64,000 bases of DNA, taken from assembly GCA_038255255.1 (NCBI GenBank), contig JBBSLL010000003.1, forward strand, positions 99,499 to 163,498, given 5' to 3'. The position numbers and the translations under genes were made by a program. The DNA comes from JBBQNY01 sp038255255. Its GTDB lineage: Bacteria; Pseudomonadota; Gammaproteobacteria; Xanthomonadales; Ahniellaceae. The notes under the pieces were generated by a model, which did no database searches, was not told the DNA's origin, and worked only from the letters and a program-made list of their open reading frames with translations. Of the stretch, positions 34,750 to 43,593 are shown one piece after another. The stretch's first letter is position 1; every line of letters starts with the position of its first letter.

Positions 34750-35628
34750 TCAGCAGTCAAGCTCGAGACGACTGCGGAATGAGCGTAGGCCGCCCTGCAG
34801 CGGATCCTCGAAGTCGAGCGATCTGGCGAGCAGCTGCAGGTCCGCCAATCCCGTCTCGCGCAGCTCGGGATACAACGGATCGTTGAAGATGGGAGCGCCG
34901 AGTGCAGCCATGTGCACGCGCAGCTGGTGCTTGCGGCCCGTCACAGGCCGCAACCCATAGCGCCACTGCGCCGGGCTGCGCTCGAGCACCGTGATTTCGG
35001 TCTCCGTGTTTGCATCACCCTCGACTTCGCGCATGCGGAAGAACGGGTCGCCGCGCTCGATGCGAGTGCGGCGCACGTGCGGGAATTCCACCCCGGGCAT
35101 GGGCGGTGCGATCGCTTCGTAGTGCTTTTCCACCTGACGTTCGCGGAACAACGCGTGGTACGCGGAACGCGAAGCTGGACACGCCGAAAACATCACCAGC
35201 CCCGCGGTACTTCGATCGATGCGATGCAGTGGAACGAGGTCCGCGTTGCCCAGCCGCCTTGTCAGGCGTGCAAGCAGTGTCTCGGCCGCCGAGTTGCCCG
35301 CGGGCATTACCGGGAGTCCGTGCGGCTTGTCCGCCACGACGAGGTGTTCGTCCAGATAAAGCACCGACTCCCGGGCGTCGATGCGAAGCTCGCCGGGCAA
35401 TTCCCTCCAGTAACGAATCTCGGCACCCACCCGATACGGCGTGTCAGCGGCGATGGGTGCGCCCTTGCGGTCGATGACGAGACCGCGCGCGATGCGGTCC
35501 AGCCACTGTGCCCGGTCAATCGAAGGAAACCGCGCAACCAGACCGTCGAGCACAGTGTTCCAGTCCCCCGGCGGCAATTGGAGGCGGCTGGCGCCGACTC
35601 CAAGCTCGGCAGGCGAAAGTCGGGGCAC
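34750..35628 (-). CDS. RluA-family pseudouridine synthase
   Basis: A 292-residue RNA-modifying enzyme. The catalytic motif HRIDRSTAGLVM contains the family Asp; other landmarks are ESVLYLDEHLVVADKPHGLPVMP, PVTGRKHQLRVHMAALGAPIFNDPLYP. The N-terminal about 85 residues form an S4-like or accessory region. It should convert uridine to pseudouridine in rRNA or tRNA; the target is unknown. GTG 35628 is preferred because GGGAAG lies seven bases upstream; a TTG at 35649 would add seven residues. Confidence 0.9.
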   Translation of the reverse strand: MPRLSPAELGVGASRLQLPPGDWNTVLDGLVARFPSIDRAQWLDRIARGLVIDRKGAPIAADTPYRVGAEIRYWRELPGELRIDARESVLYLDEHLVVADKPHGLPVMPAGNSAAETLLARLTRRLGNADLVPLHRIDRSTAGLVMFSACPASRSAYHALFRERQVEKHYEAIAPPMPGVEFPHVRRTRIERGDPFFRMREVEGDANTETEITVLERSPAQWRYGLRPVTGRKHQLRVHMAALGAPIFNDPLYPELRETGLADLQLLARSLDFEDPLQGGLRSFRSRLELDC

Positions 35629-35758
35629 GTTGCGGCTTCCCTGATCCAAACCGCAATTTACCGGCAGCGCCAGGTTGGCGGGGCCAGCTAAAGATTCCGC
35701 CTTCCGCCGGCGAGATCCACGAGGATTCCGAAAAAGCGGTTCTCGAATTCCTACCGGC

Positions 35759-35962
35759 CTACTGCCCGGTATGACCCCAGGGGGCGTGACGCTCTTCGGT
35801 CTCCGGCTTCGCCTTCAACACCTGCAGGCGTCGTTCAAGCGCAGCGACGAGCTTCGACGCCGCCTCGTGGGCAGGCGCGTAATGCCCTTTCCAGCGGTCG
35901 CGTTCCCGCTGGGCTTCCGTGAGCTTCAATTCCAGATTTTGCTGCTCCGCCGTGTGGCGCAT
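35759..35962 (-). CDS. Small coiled-coil protein (67 aa), hypothetical
   Basis: ATG 35962 is preceded by GAGG with a six-base spacer. The 67-residue product is highly charged, with heptad-like stretches (ELKLTEAQRERDRWKGH, KLVAALERRLQVLKAK) that suggest a helical coiled coil. No family is recognised. It is isolated between the pseudouridine synthase and the DUF1615 gene. The ribosome site and amino-acid composition favour a real gene, but length keeps this uncertain. Confidence 0.55.
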   Translation of the reverse strand: MRHTAEQQNLELKLTEAQRERDRWKGHYAPAHEAASKLVAALERRLQVLKAKPETEERHAPWGHTGQ

Positions 35963-36114
35963 AGGTAACCTCGAAGCATATGGCTGGCTTCATTTAGCGC
36001 TGTTTGAGGTGAACTGCAGATGCATGCAATTGCTTTTCGCTGAATCGGCAATCAGGGTTGTGCTAATCACCCGTTGCGACCCGGAAGTTGGTCACATCGC
36101 TTAATCTTCTGCGA

Positions 36115-37230
36115 ATGGACCCTCAGAAAATCCAGGTTGTCCGCGGACTCCTTGCGATTGCGGCCTTCGGCTTGATGGTCGCTTGTTCGAAACCCGCGCA
36201 TGTGTGGACGCCCGCACAAATTCGAGGACAGATCGTGCGTCTGCTGCCTGCGGGCCTGCCCGACCGCGAAGGATGGGCACGCGACATCCAGTCCGCTTTT
36301 GCGTCGCTCGACATCGAACCCTCGGATTCCAACCTCTGTGCGGCGCTGGCCGTGACCGAGCAGGAATCGACCTTTACTCCGGATCCACCAGTGCCCGGGC
36401 TCGCGAAGATCGCGCTCGCAGAAATCGAACGGCGCGCCGCCCGGTTCCATGTGCCGCGGTTCCTGGTGCGGCGCGCACTCCGGATCAAATCGCCCGATGG
36501 AAAGAGCTACGAAACGCGCCTCGCGGCAGTGCGCACCGAGCACGATCTCAGCCTCATCTACATGGACCTCATCCACTCCCTGCCGCTGGGCAGGAGGTTG
36601 CTGGCCGGTGCCAATCCGGTGCGTACCGCCGGACCGATGCAGGTCAGTATCGATTTCGCCCAGCGGCATGCGAAGCGACACGCGTACCCGTACCCGGTCG
36701 AAAGATCCATTCGCCACGAAGTGTTCACCCGCCGCGGAGGCATGTACTTCGGCATCGCGCACCTGCTCGGCTATCCAGCCAGCTACAAGACACCGCTGTA
36801 CCGTTTCGCCGACTTCAACGCGGGCTGGTACGCCAGCCGCAATGCAGCGTTCCAGCGTGCCGTGAGTCTCGCCTCTGGGATCGACATCCCCTTCGACGGA
36901 GACCTCATCGACCATGCCCACGGACGCTTCACCAGCAAGGTCGGCAAGACCGAGGCCGCCCTGCGCACACTTGCGGGCGAGATTGGCCTCGACGGCGCTC
37001 AGATCCGTCGCGCTCTGCGCAAGGGCGAGTCCCTGAGCTTCGAACGGACTGATCTCTACGAGCACGTTTTTTCACTTGCCGAGCACAAGATCAAGGGTCG
37101 ACTGCGCCGCGCGATGATGCCGCGCATCCATCTCGAAAGCCCCAAGATCACGCGCAAGCTCACCACGGAGTGGTTCGCCTCGCGCGTCGATGCGCGTTAC
37201 CGGCAGTGCCTGAAGCGCGCAGCACGATAG
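36115..37230 (+). CDS. DUF1615 lipoprotein
   Basis: A 371-residue protein with a lipoprotein signal peptide (MDPQKIQVVRGLLAIAAF, lipobox LMVAC, Cys24). The mature part matches DUF1615: CAALAVTEQESTFTPDPPVPGL, PLGRRLLAGANPVRTAGPMQVS and RFADFNAGWYASRNAAFQ. The TEQES..TPDP pattern recalls lysozyme-like folds, so a peptidoglycan-related role is possible but unproven. ATG 36115 is chosen because the signal peptide starts there; a TTG at 36088 adds nine residues. Confidence 0.88.
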   Translation: MDPQKIQVVRGLLAIAAFGLMVACSKPAHVWTPAQIRGQIVRLLPAGLPDREGWARDIQSAFASLDIEPSDSNLCAALAVTEQESTFTPDPPVPGLAKIALAEIERRAARFHVPRFLVRRALRIKSPDGKSYETRLAAVRTEHDLSLIYMDLIHSLPLGRRLLAGANPVRTAGPMQVSIDFAQRHAKRHAYPYPVERSIRHEVFTRRGGMYFGIAHLLGYPASYKTPLYRFADFNAGWYASRNAAFQRAVSLASGIDIPFDGDLIDHAHGRFTSKVGKTEAALRTLAGEIGLDGAQIRRALRKGESLSFERTDLYEHVFSLAEHKIKGRLRRAMMPRIHLESPKITRKLTTEWFASRVDARYRQCLKRAAR

Positions 37231-37421
37231 ACCCACAGGGGGCATCGCCCTGTTGCGGCGGACGCCCATCGAGCCGCGCTGGACTCTCTTCCCGATCGCC
37301 TCCCTCGCTTGCGCCACGGTTCACCGTGGCGTCGCTAGATTGTGCGCGACTGTTGCGCGCCGAGCCCCCCATGCCACGTACTCCGGCCTGCGCGATAGCG
37401 TCGGATCAGCGAGGAGCAACC

Positions 37422-37655
37422 ATGCCGAAAAGCCGCGCCGAACTCGACGAGGCCCTGCGTCTTCTCGAAAGCAATCTCGTGGCCTTGGCGGAGATCACCG
37501 ATCCCGCGGCCCATGCGACGATTGAACGCGAGTCCGCGTTACTTCTGCAAGCGGCAGGCCCGGAAGACGTGGAGTTTGTACGCCAGCGCCTGAACTGCAT
37601 GCTCGGATCCGCAGGGCTTATTCCCTCCGACAACGAAGGCGAACCCTGCAGCTGA
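37422..37655 (+). CDS. Small acidic helical protein (77 aa), hypothetical
   Basis: ATG 37422 has GAGGAG five bases upstream, an excellent ribosome site. The product (MPKSRAELDEALRLLESNL...) is acidic and predicted to be helical, with two cysteines near the C-terminus. I recognise no family. The in-frame upstream extension to 37170 is Arg/Pro-rich antisense-type sequence and is rejected. Confidence 0.65.
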   Translation: MPKSRAELDEALRLLESNLVALAEITDPAAHATIERESALLLQAAGPEDVEFVRQRLNCMLGSAGLIPSDNEGEPCS

Positions 37656-37706
37656 TCCGAAGCCGCGGCGCAAGCCACGACTCATCGTCCCACCCGTCGC
37701 TACGTC

Positions 37707-38354
37707 TCAGCGCTTCGGTGTGAGGTACTGCTTGCGTTCGGCGATGACGCGCGCCGCGGCCAACACGACACTACCGGGCACGCGCGCCTTGTAGTCCGGG
37801 TGCACGTACGAAAACTGCACCACGCCCGCGGCGTCGATGATGAACACCGATGGCACCGGCAACGCGTGATGCGATTCGCCCGACGCCGATTCAAGGTCGA
37901 TGTCGTAACTCCTGTACTTCTCGACCGTGGCATCGTCGACGCGAAAGCCGATCCCGAATGCCCGCATCGCTTCGGCCTTGGAATCGGACAGCAATTTGTA
38001 GCCGAGCTTGGCGTTGTCCAGGGTACGGGTCAGTTCCTCGGGACGATCCGGGCTGATCGCGATGATCTGATACCCAAGCGCTTCGACTTCCTTCTGGATC
38101 AGCCGGAGATCGCGCAGCTGCAGGTTGCAGTAGGGGCACCATCCGCCTCGATAGAACACCAGGATCGCAGGCTTCCCGTCTGCCTCCTTCGCCAGCGTCG
38201 TGGGCTCGCCTTCCAGCGTCGCGAGGGCGGCGTCGGGAAGAGGCGTTCCCAGCAGAACGGGCCGAACGAGCTCGGCAGCGGCGGGGAACTCCATGCCGGC
38301 AGCAGCGCTTCCGGTCATCGCGAGCATCGCCAACAACATCAGGTTTCGAAACAT
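37707..38354 (-). CDS. Exported peroxiredoxin-like thioredoxin-fold protein (AhpC/TSA family)
   Basis: A 215-residue protein with a signal peptide (MFRNLMLLAMLAMTGSAAAG). The AhpC/TSA fold has the active-site block LVFYRGGWCPYCNLQLRDL with a CxxC pair, then IIAISPDRPEEL and PSVFIIDAAGVVQFSYVHPDY. Members reduce peroxides with thiols, or act as periplasmic thiol reductases. The start at ATG 38354 gives the signal peptide; upstream frame to 38429 is not family-like. It lies 106 bases after the nitroreductase stop. Confidence 0.88.
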   Translation of the reverse strand: MFRNLMLLAMLAMTGSAAAGMEFPAAAELVRPVLLGTPLPDAALATLEGEPTTLAKEADGKPAILVFYRGGWCPYCNLQLRDLRLIQKEVEALGYQIIAISPDRPEELTRTLDNAKLGYKLLSDSKAEAMRAFGIGFRVDDATVEKYRSYDIDLESASGESHHALPVPSVFIIDAAGVVQFSYVHPDYKARVPGSVVLAAARVIAERKQYLTPKR

Positions 38355-38460
38355 CTCGGTCAACCTCTTGGGGAAAGTGTTCGGATGACGGCCTGGCAGC
38401 AAGCTGTCATGGGAACGGGACGAAGCCAAGACTACCGCCGAACTTCACGACTCCGTCCGC

Positions 38461-39129
38461 TCAGACGAACGTCGCTATGTCGTGCAGGGGCTTGCGCCCG
38501 ACATCCGGCACCTCGCAGCCTTCTGCCGCGTGTCCGACGACCAGCAGCAGATAGGGCATCTCGTTGCGTGGCCGGCCCAGAACCTCGCCCAGGAATCCCA
38601 TGGGGCTGGGCGTATGCGTGAGCGTGGAAAGTCCCGCGCTATGCAGTGCGGCAATCAGGAGTCCGGTGGCAATGCCCACCGACTCATGCGGGTAATAGCG
38701 CTTGTGCTTGACTCCCTCCGCGTCGAGCGCGAAGCGTTCGTAGAAAATTGCGATCAGCCAGGGCGCGACGTCGAGAAAGGGTTTGTTGGCGTCGGTGCCG
38801 AGCGGGCCCAAAGCCTGCAACCATTCCGGTGGCGCGCGATGGGCATAGAACTCGCGCTCCTCGGCTTCCGCGGCTTCGCGGATTCGGCGCTTGACGCCGG
38901 CGTCCGAGACCGCCACGAAACGCCAGGGCTGCTGGTTGGCGCCGCTCGGCGCAGTCCCTGCCGCGCGCAGGCACTGCTCGATAATCTCGCGCGGAACTTC
39001 TTTCGAACAGTAGTCGCGCACCGTGCGGCGTAGGGCCAGCTCGTCGGCGAAAGCGCGGGCGCGCGCGAGGCGTTCCGCGTCGTCGATGTCGTCGCGCGGC
39101 GTTAGCGGCACGGTCCTGAACGGGTCCAT
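38461..39129 (-). CDS. Nitroreductase family protein
   Basis: A 222-residue flavoprotein of the nitroreductase superfamily. Landmarks are RRTVRDYCSKEVPREIIEQCLRAAGTAPSGANQQPWRFVAV (FMN-binding RR.VR.Y and PSGANQQPW), ESVGIATGLLIAALHSAGLSTLTHTPSPMGFL, and PYLLLVVGHA near the end. It resembles the BluB/iodotyrosine-deiodinase branch more than NfsB. It should use FMN and NAD(P)H; substrate is unknown. ATG 39129 is chosen because the preceding frame to 39342 lacks family sequence. Confidence 0.88.
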   Translation of the reverse strand: MDPFRTVPLTPRDDIDDAERLARARAFADELALRRTVRDYCSKEVPREIIEQCLRAAGTAPSGANQQPWRFVAVSDAGVKRRIREAAEAEEREFYAHRAPPEWLQALGPLGTDANKPFLDVAPWLIAIFYERFALDAEGVKHKRYYPHESVGIATGLLIAALHSAGLSTLTHTPSPMGFLGEVLGRPRNEMPYLLLVVGHAAEGCEVPDVGRKPLHDIATFV

Positions 39130-39208
39130 GCGGTCTAGCGTATCGCGCGGTCTTCGCCGTTGTCTCGCTCGTTGCAGCCTCGGGGAATTCCCAGGCACAA
39201 GCTGCGAT

Positions 39209-40123
39209 TCAACGACGGGGATCTTTATCGGGTGATACGGATGGTCCATGCGTCCCGAGTGGCGAAGTGACCGCATGTCGTGGATCGGCACCACGCTGGA
39301 GGATGACCGAAGCGATGCCGCCAAGAATCGCCAGCGCCGCAAGCACCCAACGCAGCGTAAGGGCCTCCGTAAGGAACACGATGCCGCCCAGCGCGACGAT
39401 GAGCGGACCGCTCAGCTGCACGGTCGCCGCCGTCGTGGTCTTGAGCCATCGCAATGCGGCGTACCAGACGACATAACCCAACCCCGACGTAATCGCGCCG
39501 GACGCAACGGCGTACGCGACGCCGGGGAAATCCAGCGACCAGCTTTTGCGCCCTAACATCAGGAGCACCAGGGCGAACGGAATCGTCCTGAGAAAGTTGC
39601 CTGCTGTTTCGCGCGTGGCATCGCCTTGCGCACCGGCGCGCAGTGAGTACACCGCCCACGCAATTCCCGCGCCCATCATCAATGCGGCTCCCTCGAACGA
39701 GGGCGCCGCGAGACCCGGCATCAGCAAGCCCACGAGGCCGCCGAGCGCAAGGAGGTAGCCGACGAACTGACCCGCGCGAAGTCGCTCCCCTGACCACAGT
39801 GCGTGGCCCATCATCGTGACCTGCACCGTGCCGAAGAGCAGCAGCGCGCCGGTCGCCGTTGGCAAGCTCACGTATGCGAAAGAAAATCCCGCCGCGTAAA
39901 CGAACAGCGCAAACGCCGACAGCCAGCTGCCTTCGAGCGTTCTGGCTCCGTCGCGCAACGCCACCACGATCAGCAGCATTGCCGCGCCGGAAACGAGCCG
40001 GATCGCAGTGAAGCTCGCGGGGTCGATGGCCGTGCGCTCGAGCGCGACGCGGCACAGGATCGAGTTGGCCGCGAAGGCGAGCATCGCGAGCAGCGTCACC
40101 CAGAAGAGACGTGTTCGCGTCAT
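39209..40123 (-). CDS. EamA/DMT-superfamily transporter
   Basis: A 304-residue inner-membrane protein with about ten hydrophobic segments in two EamA repeats: LFWVTLLAMLAFAANSILCRVAL opens the first, ALMMGAGIAWAVYSLRAG the second, and LSGPLIVALGGIVFLTEAL is the typical late helix. Members export or import small metabolites; the substrate is unknown. A hydrophilic tail of about 25 residues follows the last helix. It is divergent from the SDR-like gene at 40205. Confidence 0.9.
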   Translation of the reverse strand: MTRTRLFWVTLLAMLAFAANSILCRVALERTAIDPASFTAIRLVSGAAMLLIVVALRDGARTLEGSWLSAFALFVYAAGFSFAYVSLPTATGALLLFGTVQVTMMGHALWSGERLRAGQFVGYLLALGGLVGLLMPGLAAPSFEGAALMMGAGIAWAVYSLRAGAQGDATRETAGNFLRTIPFALVLLMLGRKSWSLDFPGVAYAVASGAITSGLGYVVWYAALRWLKTTTAATVQLSGPLIVALGGIVFLTEALTLRWVLAALAILGGIASVILQRGADPRHAVTSPLGTHGPSVSPDKDPRR

Positions 40124-40204
40124 GCGGCAAGTCTACGTCGCTTGACTGCAGTCATTCGGTAGGATTTCACCACGTCTTACGCCGCTTTGGCCTAGCCTCA
40201 ACCC

Positions 40205-40879
40205 ATGAACACGCCACGCAAGTTGAAACTGCTCATCACCGGCGCGACCGGACTGGTCGGCCAGGGTGTGCTGCACGAAGCCCTGCTCGCAGACGACGTG
40301 GCCCAGGTCACTCTCCTCAGCCGCCGCAGGTCAACGCCCGCCGATCCACGGGTTCGCGAGCTGCTGGTGGAGGACTTCGAGGCGCTCGACAAGGTCGAAC
40401 CCAGCCTGCGCGACATCGATGCCTGCCTGTACTGCGCCGGTGCGCCGCCAGTGTCGACTCCGGAAGCGGAGTACCGGCACGTCACGGTGGCGCTGACCAC
40501 GTCGGTTGCGCGCACGCTCGCCAGACTTTCTCCGAACATGCGTTTTCTCTACGTGTCCGGCGCGCATGCCAATCCTTCCAGCGTGTTCATGCCCTTGTGC
40601 ATCAAGGGCGAAGTCGAGGTTGCGCTCAAGGCGCTGGCGCTGCGCAGCACGATGTTCCGGCCGGGCGGCATCCAGCCCGTGCACGGCGAGCGCTCTCCCC
40701 ACAAGACGTTGCGCGCAATCTATTCAGTGGCAGGCCCGCTGATGGGCCTCGGCGTTTCGCTGACCCCGTCGCTTGTGACCACGACCGCGCGACTGGGTCG
40801 CGCCATGCTGGCGGTTGCGCGCATGCCCGACCCGCCCGCCATCGTCGAGAACGCCCAGATCAACCAGCTGGGCGCGTAA
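40205..40879 (+). CDS. NAD(P)-binding epimerase/SDR-like protein
   Basis: A 224-residue protein of the atypical SDR (NAD-dependent epimerase, NmrA-like) class. The nucleotide motif GATGLVGQGVL (13-23) is at the N-terminus, followed by LLSRRRS for the second strand. A YVSGAHA segment replaces the classical YxxxK, so the catalytic site is not the standard one. The length suits small epimerase-like oxidoreductases. Substrate unknown. Confidence 0.85.
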   Translation: MNTPRKLKLLITGATGLVGQGVLHEALLADDVAQVTLLSRRRSTPADPRVRELLVEDFEALDKVEPSLRDIDACLYCAGAPPVSTPEAEYRHVTVALTTSVARTLARLSPNMRFLYVSGAHANPSSVFMPLCIKGEVEVALKALALRSTMFRPGGIQPVHGERSPHKTLRAIYSVAGPLMGLGVSLTPSLVTTTARLGRAMLAVARMPDPPAIVENAQINQLGA

Positions 40880-40930
40880 TCCCGGCTGGAGCCGGCGGTG
40901 CCGGCCACTCGCCCGCACCAGACGCAGCCG

Positions 40931-41911
40931 TCACGCTGGGCGTGCATTTTCCGGGAGCTGCAAGCCTTCCAGTTCGGCCACCTGGAGCAACGCACGCTCC
41001 ATCAGCACGCGCGCGTGGGCAGTGGAAGAGCGCAGCATCGCATGGACCGCGGCTTCGCTCGAATTGCGGTGTCCACAGGTCGCGCTGTAAATCTCGAATT
41101 CGTTCAACATGCGGATGATACCGACGAGGTGGTGCGGGCACTCGCACTCGATGCTGGTAGAGGACTTCGCGATGTCGACCAGAGCGACATCGTCGAACAC
41201 GCGCGGTTCGGGCGCACCCTGCACGTCAACCGCACGAGCCGGAACTGGTGCACCTGCGCGGCGCAGTTCGCGCACAATCTGCGCATGGCTGGCGGGCGAC
41301 TGCAACGTGATCAGGCCCTCTGCCTCGAGGCGGCGGACCAGAACCTCCGGCGAAAATCCGTAACACACGACGACCCGCACGGCCCGGGACCGCCAGAAGA
41401 GGCGCAGGATTTCGTCGACGCGTTCCGGCATGAGGGCTGCGAGTTCGATCAGCAGCGCTTCGGGCGAGTGCTCCAGGACGGCGGTTTCGAACGCTGACCA
41501 GCTGCGGAAGTGGCCGAGCACCGTGACGTCGTCCAGCGCCTGCCCCGAGTCCAGTTTCGACACCGAATCGGCAAAGCAGGCCACCTGCGTTGCATCGATG
41601 CGCTCTCGCGCGCTGGCCTGCGCGGGGTCGTGCAGCGATGACATCGCCTGCAGTTCATCGTGCGAGAGATTGGCGACGGATCCGATCGCATGACCGCTGT
41701 CGACGAGACGCTTGATACTCGCCAGCCGCGCCACATCGTCCTGGTCGTACAGACGCACAGCCGACAACTCCCGATTCGGCGCCACGACGCCGTAGCGCCG
41801 CTCCCAGGCACGCAGCGTGTCCACCGGTATCCGGGTGAGCCGGGAGACGGCGCCGATGCGAAGTCTGGAAGACGGAACCGAAACCTCATCCTTTGACGCT
41901 TTCCGGGGCAT
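40931..41911 (-). CDS. MerR-family transcriptional regulator with unusual C-terminal domain
   Basis: A 326-residue protein. The N-terminal winged helix is MerR type: RIGAVSRLTRIPVDTLRAWERRYGVVAPNR (about 17-46), then LYDQDDVARLASIKRLVDSGHAIGSVANLS. The C-terminal part (about 110-326) resembles the helical plus B12-binding-like region of MlrA/CarH-type regulators, but has no DxHxxG motif, so cobalamin binding is unlikely. A cysteine-containing stretch (ECECPHHLVGIIRMLNEFEIYSATC) is distinctive. It is divergent from the fasciclin gene across a 260-base region, which is the likely operator. Confidence 0.82.
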   Translation of the reverse strand: MPRKASKDEVSVPSSRLRIGAVSRLTRIPVDTLRAWERRYGVVAPNRELSAVRLYDQDDVARLASIKRLVDSGHAIGSVANLSHDELQAMSSLHDPAQASARERIDATQVACFADSVSKLDSGQALDDVTVLGHFRSWSAFETAVLEHSPEALLIELAALMPERVDEILRLFWRSRAVRVVVCYGFSPEVLVRRLEAEGLITLQSPASHAQIVRELRRAGAPVPARAVDVQGAPEPRVFDDVALVDIAKSSTSIECECPHHLVGIIRMLNEFEIYSATCGHRNSSEAAVHAMLRSSTAHARVLMERALLQVAELEGLQLPENARPA

Positions 41912-42171
41912 GGCTCGCTCCTTCGCGTTGGCTGAAAGCTGATTGTGTGCGGCAAAGCCGCGCGACGCCGCTGTCCAGGCATTGTGGCGCTCCACGCAAG
42001 CTGTGTCCATCCTTTGCACAGTTCACTACCATTTCACCATGCCGATGGCTTACTGGCTCCGCTCCCGGCCAGTGAGCAGCCAGTCCCCTCCCCCCGGTGC
42101 GTCGGCGCCGCTGGCCGGGTTGCTTCCCTCCAAGCGCAACTCACGAACCACTTCCCAATCCAGGAATCCCC

Positions 42172-42633
42172 ATGAAAAACACCCTCCTCGCTCTCGCCGC
42201 AACTTCGATCTTTGCAACCCAGGCCTTCGCGGCCGATATCGTTGACACCGCCGTTTCGGCCGGGCAGTTCAAGACGCTCGCCGCAGCACTGACCCAGGCC
42301 GATCTGATCGACACGCTGAAAGGCCCCGGCCCGTTCACGGTTTTCGCTCCGACCGACGCCGCGTTCGCCAAGATCCCGAAGGCCGATCTCGATGCGCTGC
42401 TCAAGGACAAGGCCAAGCTCACCGCCGTGCTGACGTATCACGTCGTGCCCGGCACCGTGCTGGCGTCCGACGTCAAGCCGGGCAAGGTCAAGACCGTCCA
42501 GGGCACCACGTTCAACGTGATGGCCGACAGCAAGCACGTCATGGTCAACAACGCCACAGTCACCAAGACCGACATCATTGCGGACAACGGCGTGATCCAC
42601 GTCATCGATACCGTGATCATGCCAACGATGTAA
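42172..42633 (+). CDS. Secreted fasciclin (FAS1) domain protein
   Basis: A 153-residue protein: signal peptide (MKNTLLALAATSIFATQAFA) and a single FAS1 domain with the two conserved motifs, GPFTVFAPTDAAFAKIP and YHVVPGTVLASDV, ending in GVIHVIDTVIMP. FAS1 proteins act in adhesion or as cell-surface matrix proteins. ATG 42172 has AGGA upstream. A strong terminator follows, so the gene is monocistronic. Regulation by the divergent MerR-type protein is likely but not shown. Confidence 0.92.
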   Translation: MKNTLLALAATSIFATQAFAADIVDTAVSAGQFKTLAAALTQADLIDTLKGPGPFTVFAPTDAAFAKIPKADLDALLKDKAKLTAVLTYHVVPGTVLASDVKPGKVKTVQGTTFNVMADSKHVMVNNATVTKTDIIADNGVIHVIDTVIMPTM

Positions 42634-42642
42634 TTTCCGGAG

Positions 42643-42681
42643 AACCGGGCAACGGTCTCCTGACCTTGCCCGGTTTGTTTG
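42643..42681 (+). terminator. Rho-independent terminator after the fasciclin gene
   Basis: AACCGGGCAA (42643-42652) pairs with TTGCCCGGTT (42666-42675), with an inner GGTC/GACC stem, then TGTTTGT. It lies between the fasciclin stop and the sirtuin start. Confidence 0.85.
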
Positions 42682-42710
42682 TCGCCGCAAGCTTCGCGCA
42701 TACTCGCCGG

Positions 42711-43538
42711 ATGTCTTCAGTTGCAGTCGACCACGAGACCGCGCGCGCACTGCGGGGCTGGCTCGATCAATATCGTTCGATCTTCGTACTGAGCGGCGCG
42801 GGTGTCAGCACCCGTTCCGGCATCCCCGACTACCGCGGCGCAGACGGCGAGTGGAAGCGCCGCGCCCCTGTCCAATATCTACCTTTCCTGACCGATCCCA
42901 CTACCCGCGCACGCTATTGGGCGCGCAGCTTCGCGGGCTGGCCGGTCGTCGAGCGAGCAGAACCGAACCGGGCGCACCACGCGCTGGTTGCGCTGGAAAC
43001 TCAAGGCAAACTGTCCACGCTCGTCACGCAGAACGTCGACGGCCTGCACCAGCGTGCAGGACAGCAGGCAGTTATCGACCTGCACGGTCGCATCGACCAG
43101 GTCGTCTGCCTTGGCTGCGCGGTGCGGCACACGAGGGCCACCGTCCAGTTGATGCTGGCTGACTCGAATCCTGCCTGGGCGGGAATGACTGCCGGCGTGG
43201 CCCCCGATGGCGATGCCGACCTCGAATCCGCGGACTTCAACTCGTTCAAGGAGCCCACCTGCCCGGGATGCGGCGGCATGCTCAAGCCCGATGTGGTGTT
43301 CTTCGGCGAAAACGTTCCGCGCGATCGAGTGGATGCAGCGGCCGCTTCATTGCGTAGCTCGGATGCGATGCTGGTGATGGGCTCGTCCCTGATGGTTTAT
43401 TCGGGATTCCGCTTCGCCCGCATGGCGCGCGACAACGGCTTGCCGCTAGCCATCCTGACGCGGGGAAAAACCCGTGCCGATCATCTGGCGACTCTGAAGC
43501 TGCACGCCGACTGCGATGCGCTGACAGACAGCATCTGA
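42711..43538 (+). CDS. Sir2-family NAD-dependent deacylase (SIRT4-like class)
   Basis: A 275-residue sirtuin. The NAD site GAGVSTRSGIPDYRG (29-43), TQNVDGLHQRAG and the catalytic His in DLHGRID are intact. Zinc is bound by two pairs, CLGC and CPGC, separated by about 48 residues with the acidic stretch DGDADLESADF; that long insert is typical of the class II, SIRT4-like sirtuins. The enzyme should remove acyl groups from lysine using NAD. No Shine-Dalgarno is evident before ATG 42711, which lies just after the terminator. Confidence 0.92.
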   Translation: MSSVAVDHETARALRGWLDQYRSIFVLSGAGVSTRSGIPDYRGADGEWKRRAPVQYLPFLTDPTTRARYWARSFAGWPVVERAEPNRAHHALVALETQGKLSTLVTQNVDGLHQRAGQQAVIDLHGRIDQVVCLGCAVRHTRATVQLMLADSNPAWAGMTAGVAPDGDADLESADFNSFKEPTCPGCGGMLKPDVVFFGENVPRDRVDAAAASLRSSDAMLVMGSSLMVYSGFRFARMARDNGLPLAILTRGKTRADHLATLKLHADCDALTDSI

Positions 43539-43593
43539 TGGAGCCTCGAGTGTCCCTGGGTTAGCCGCCGCCGCAGCGCACGCGCCGACGAGT

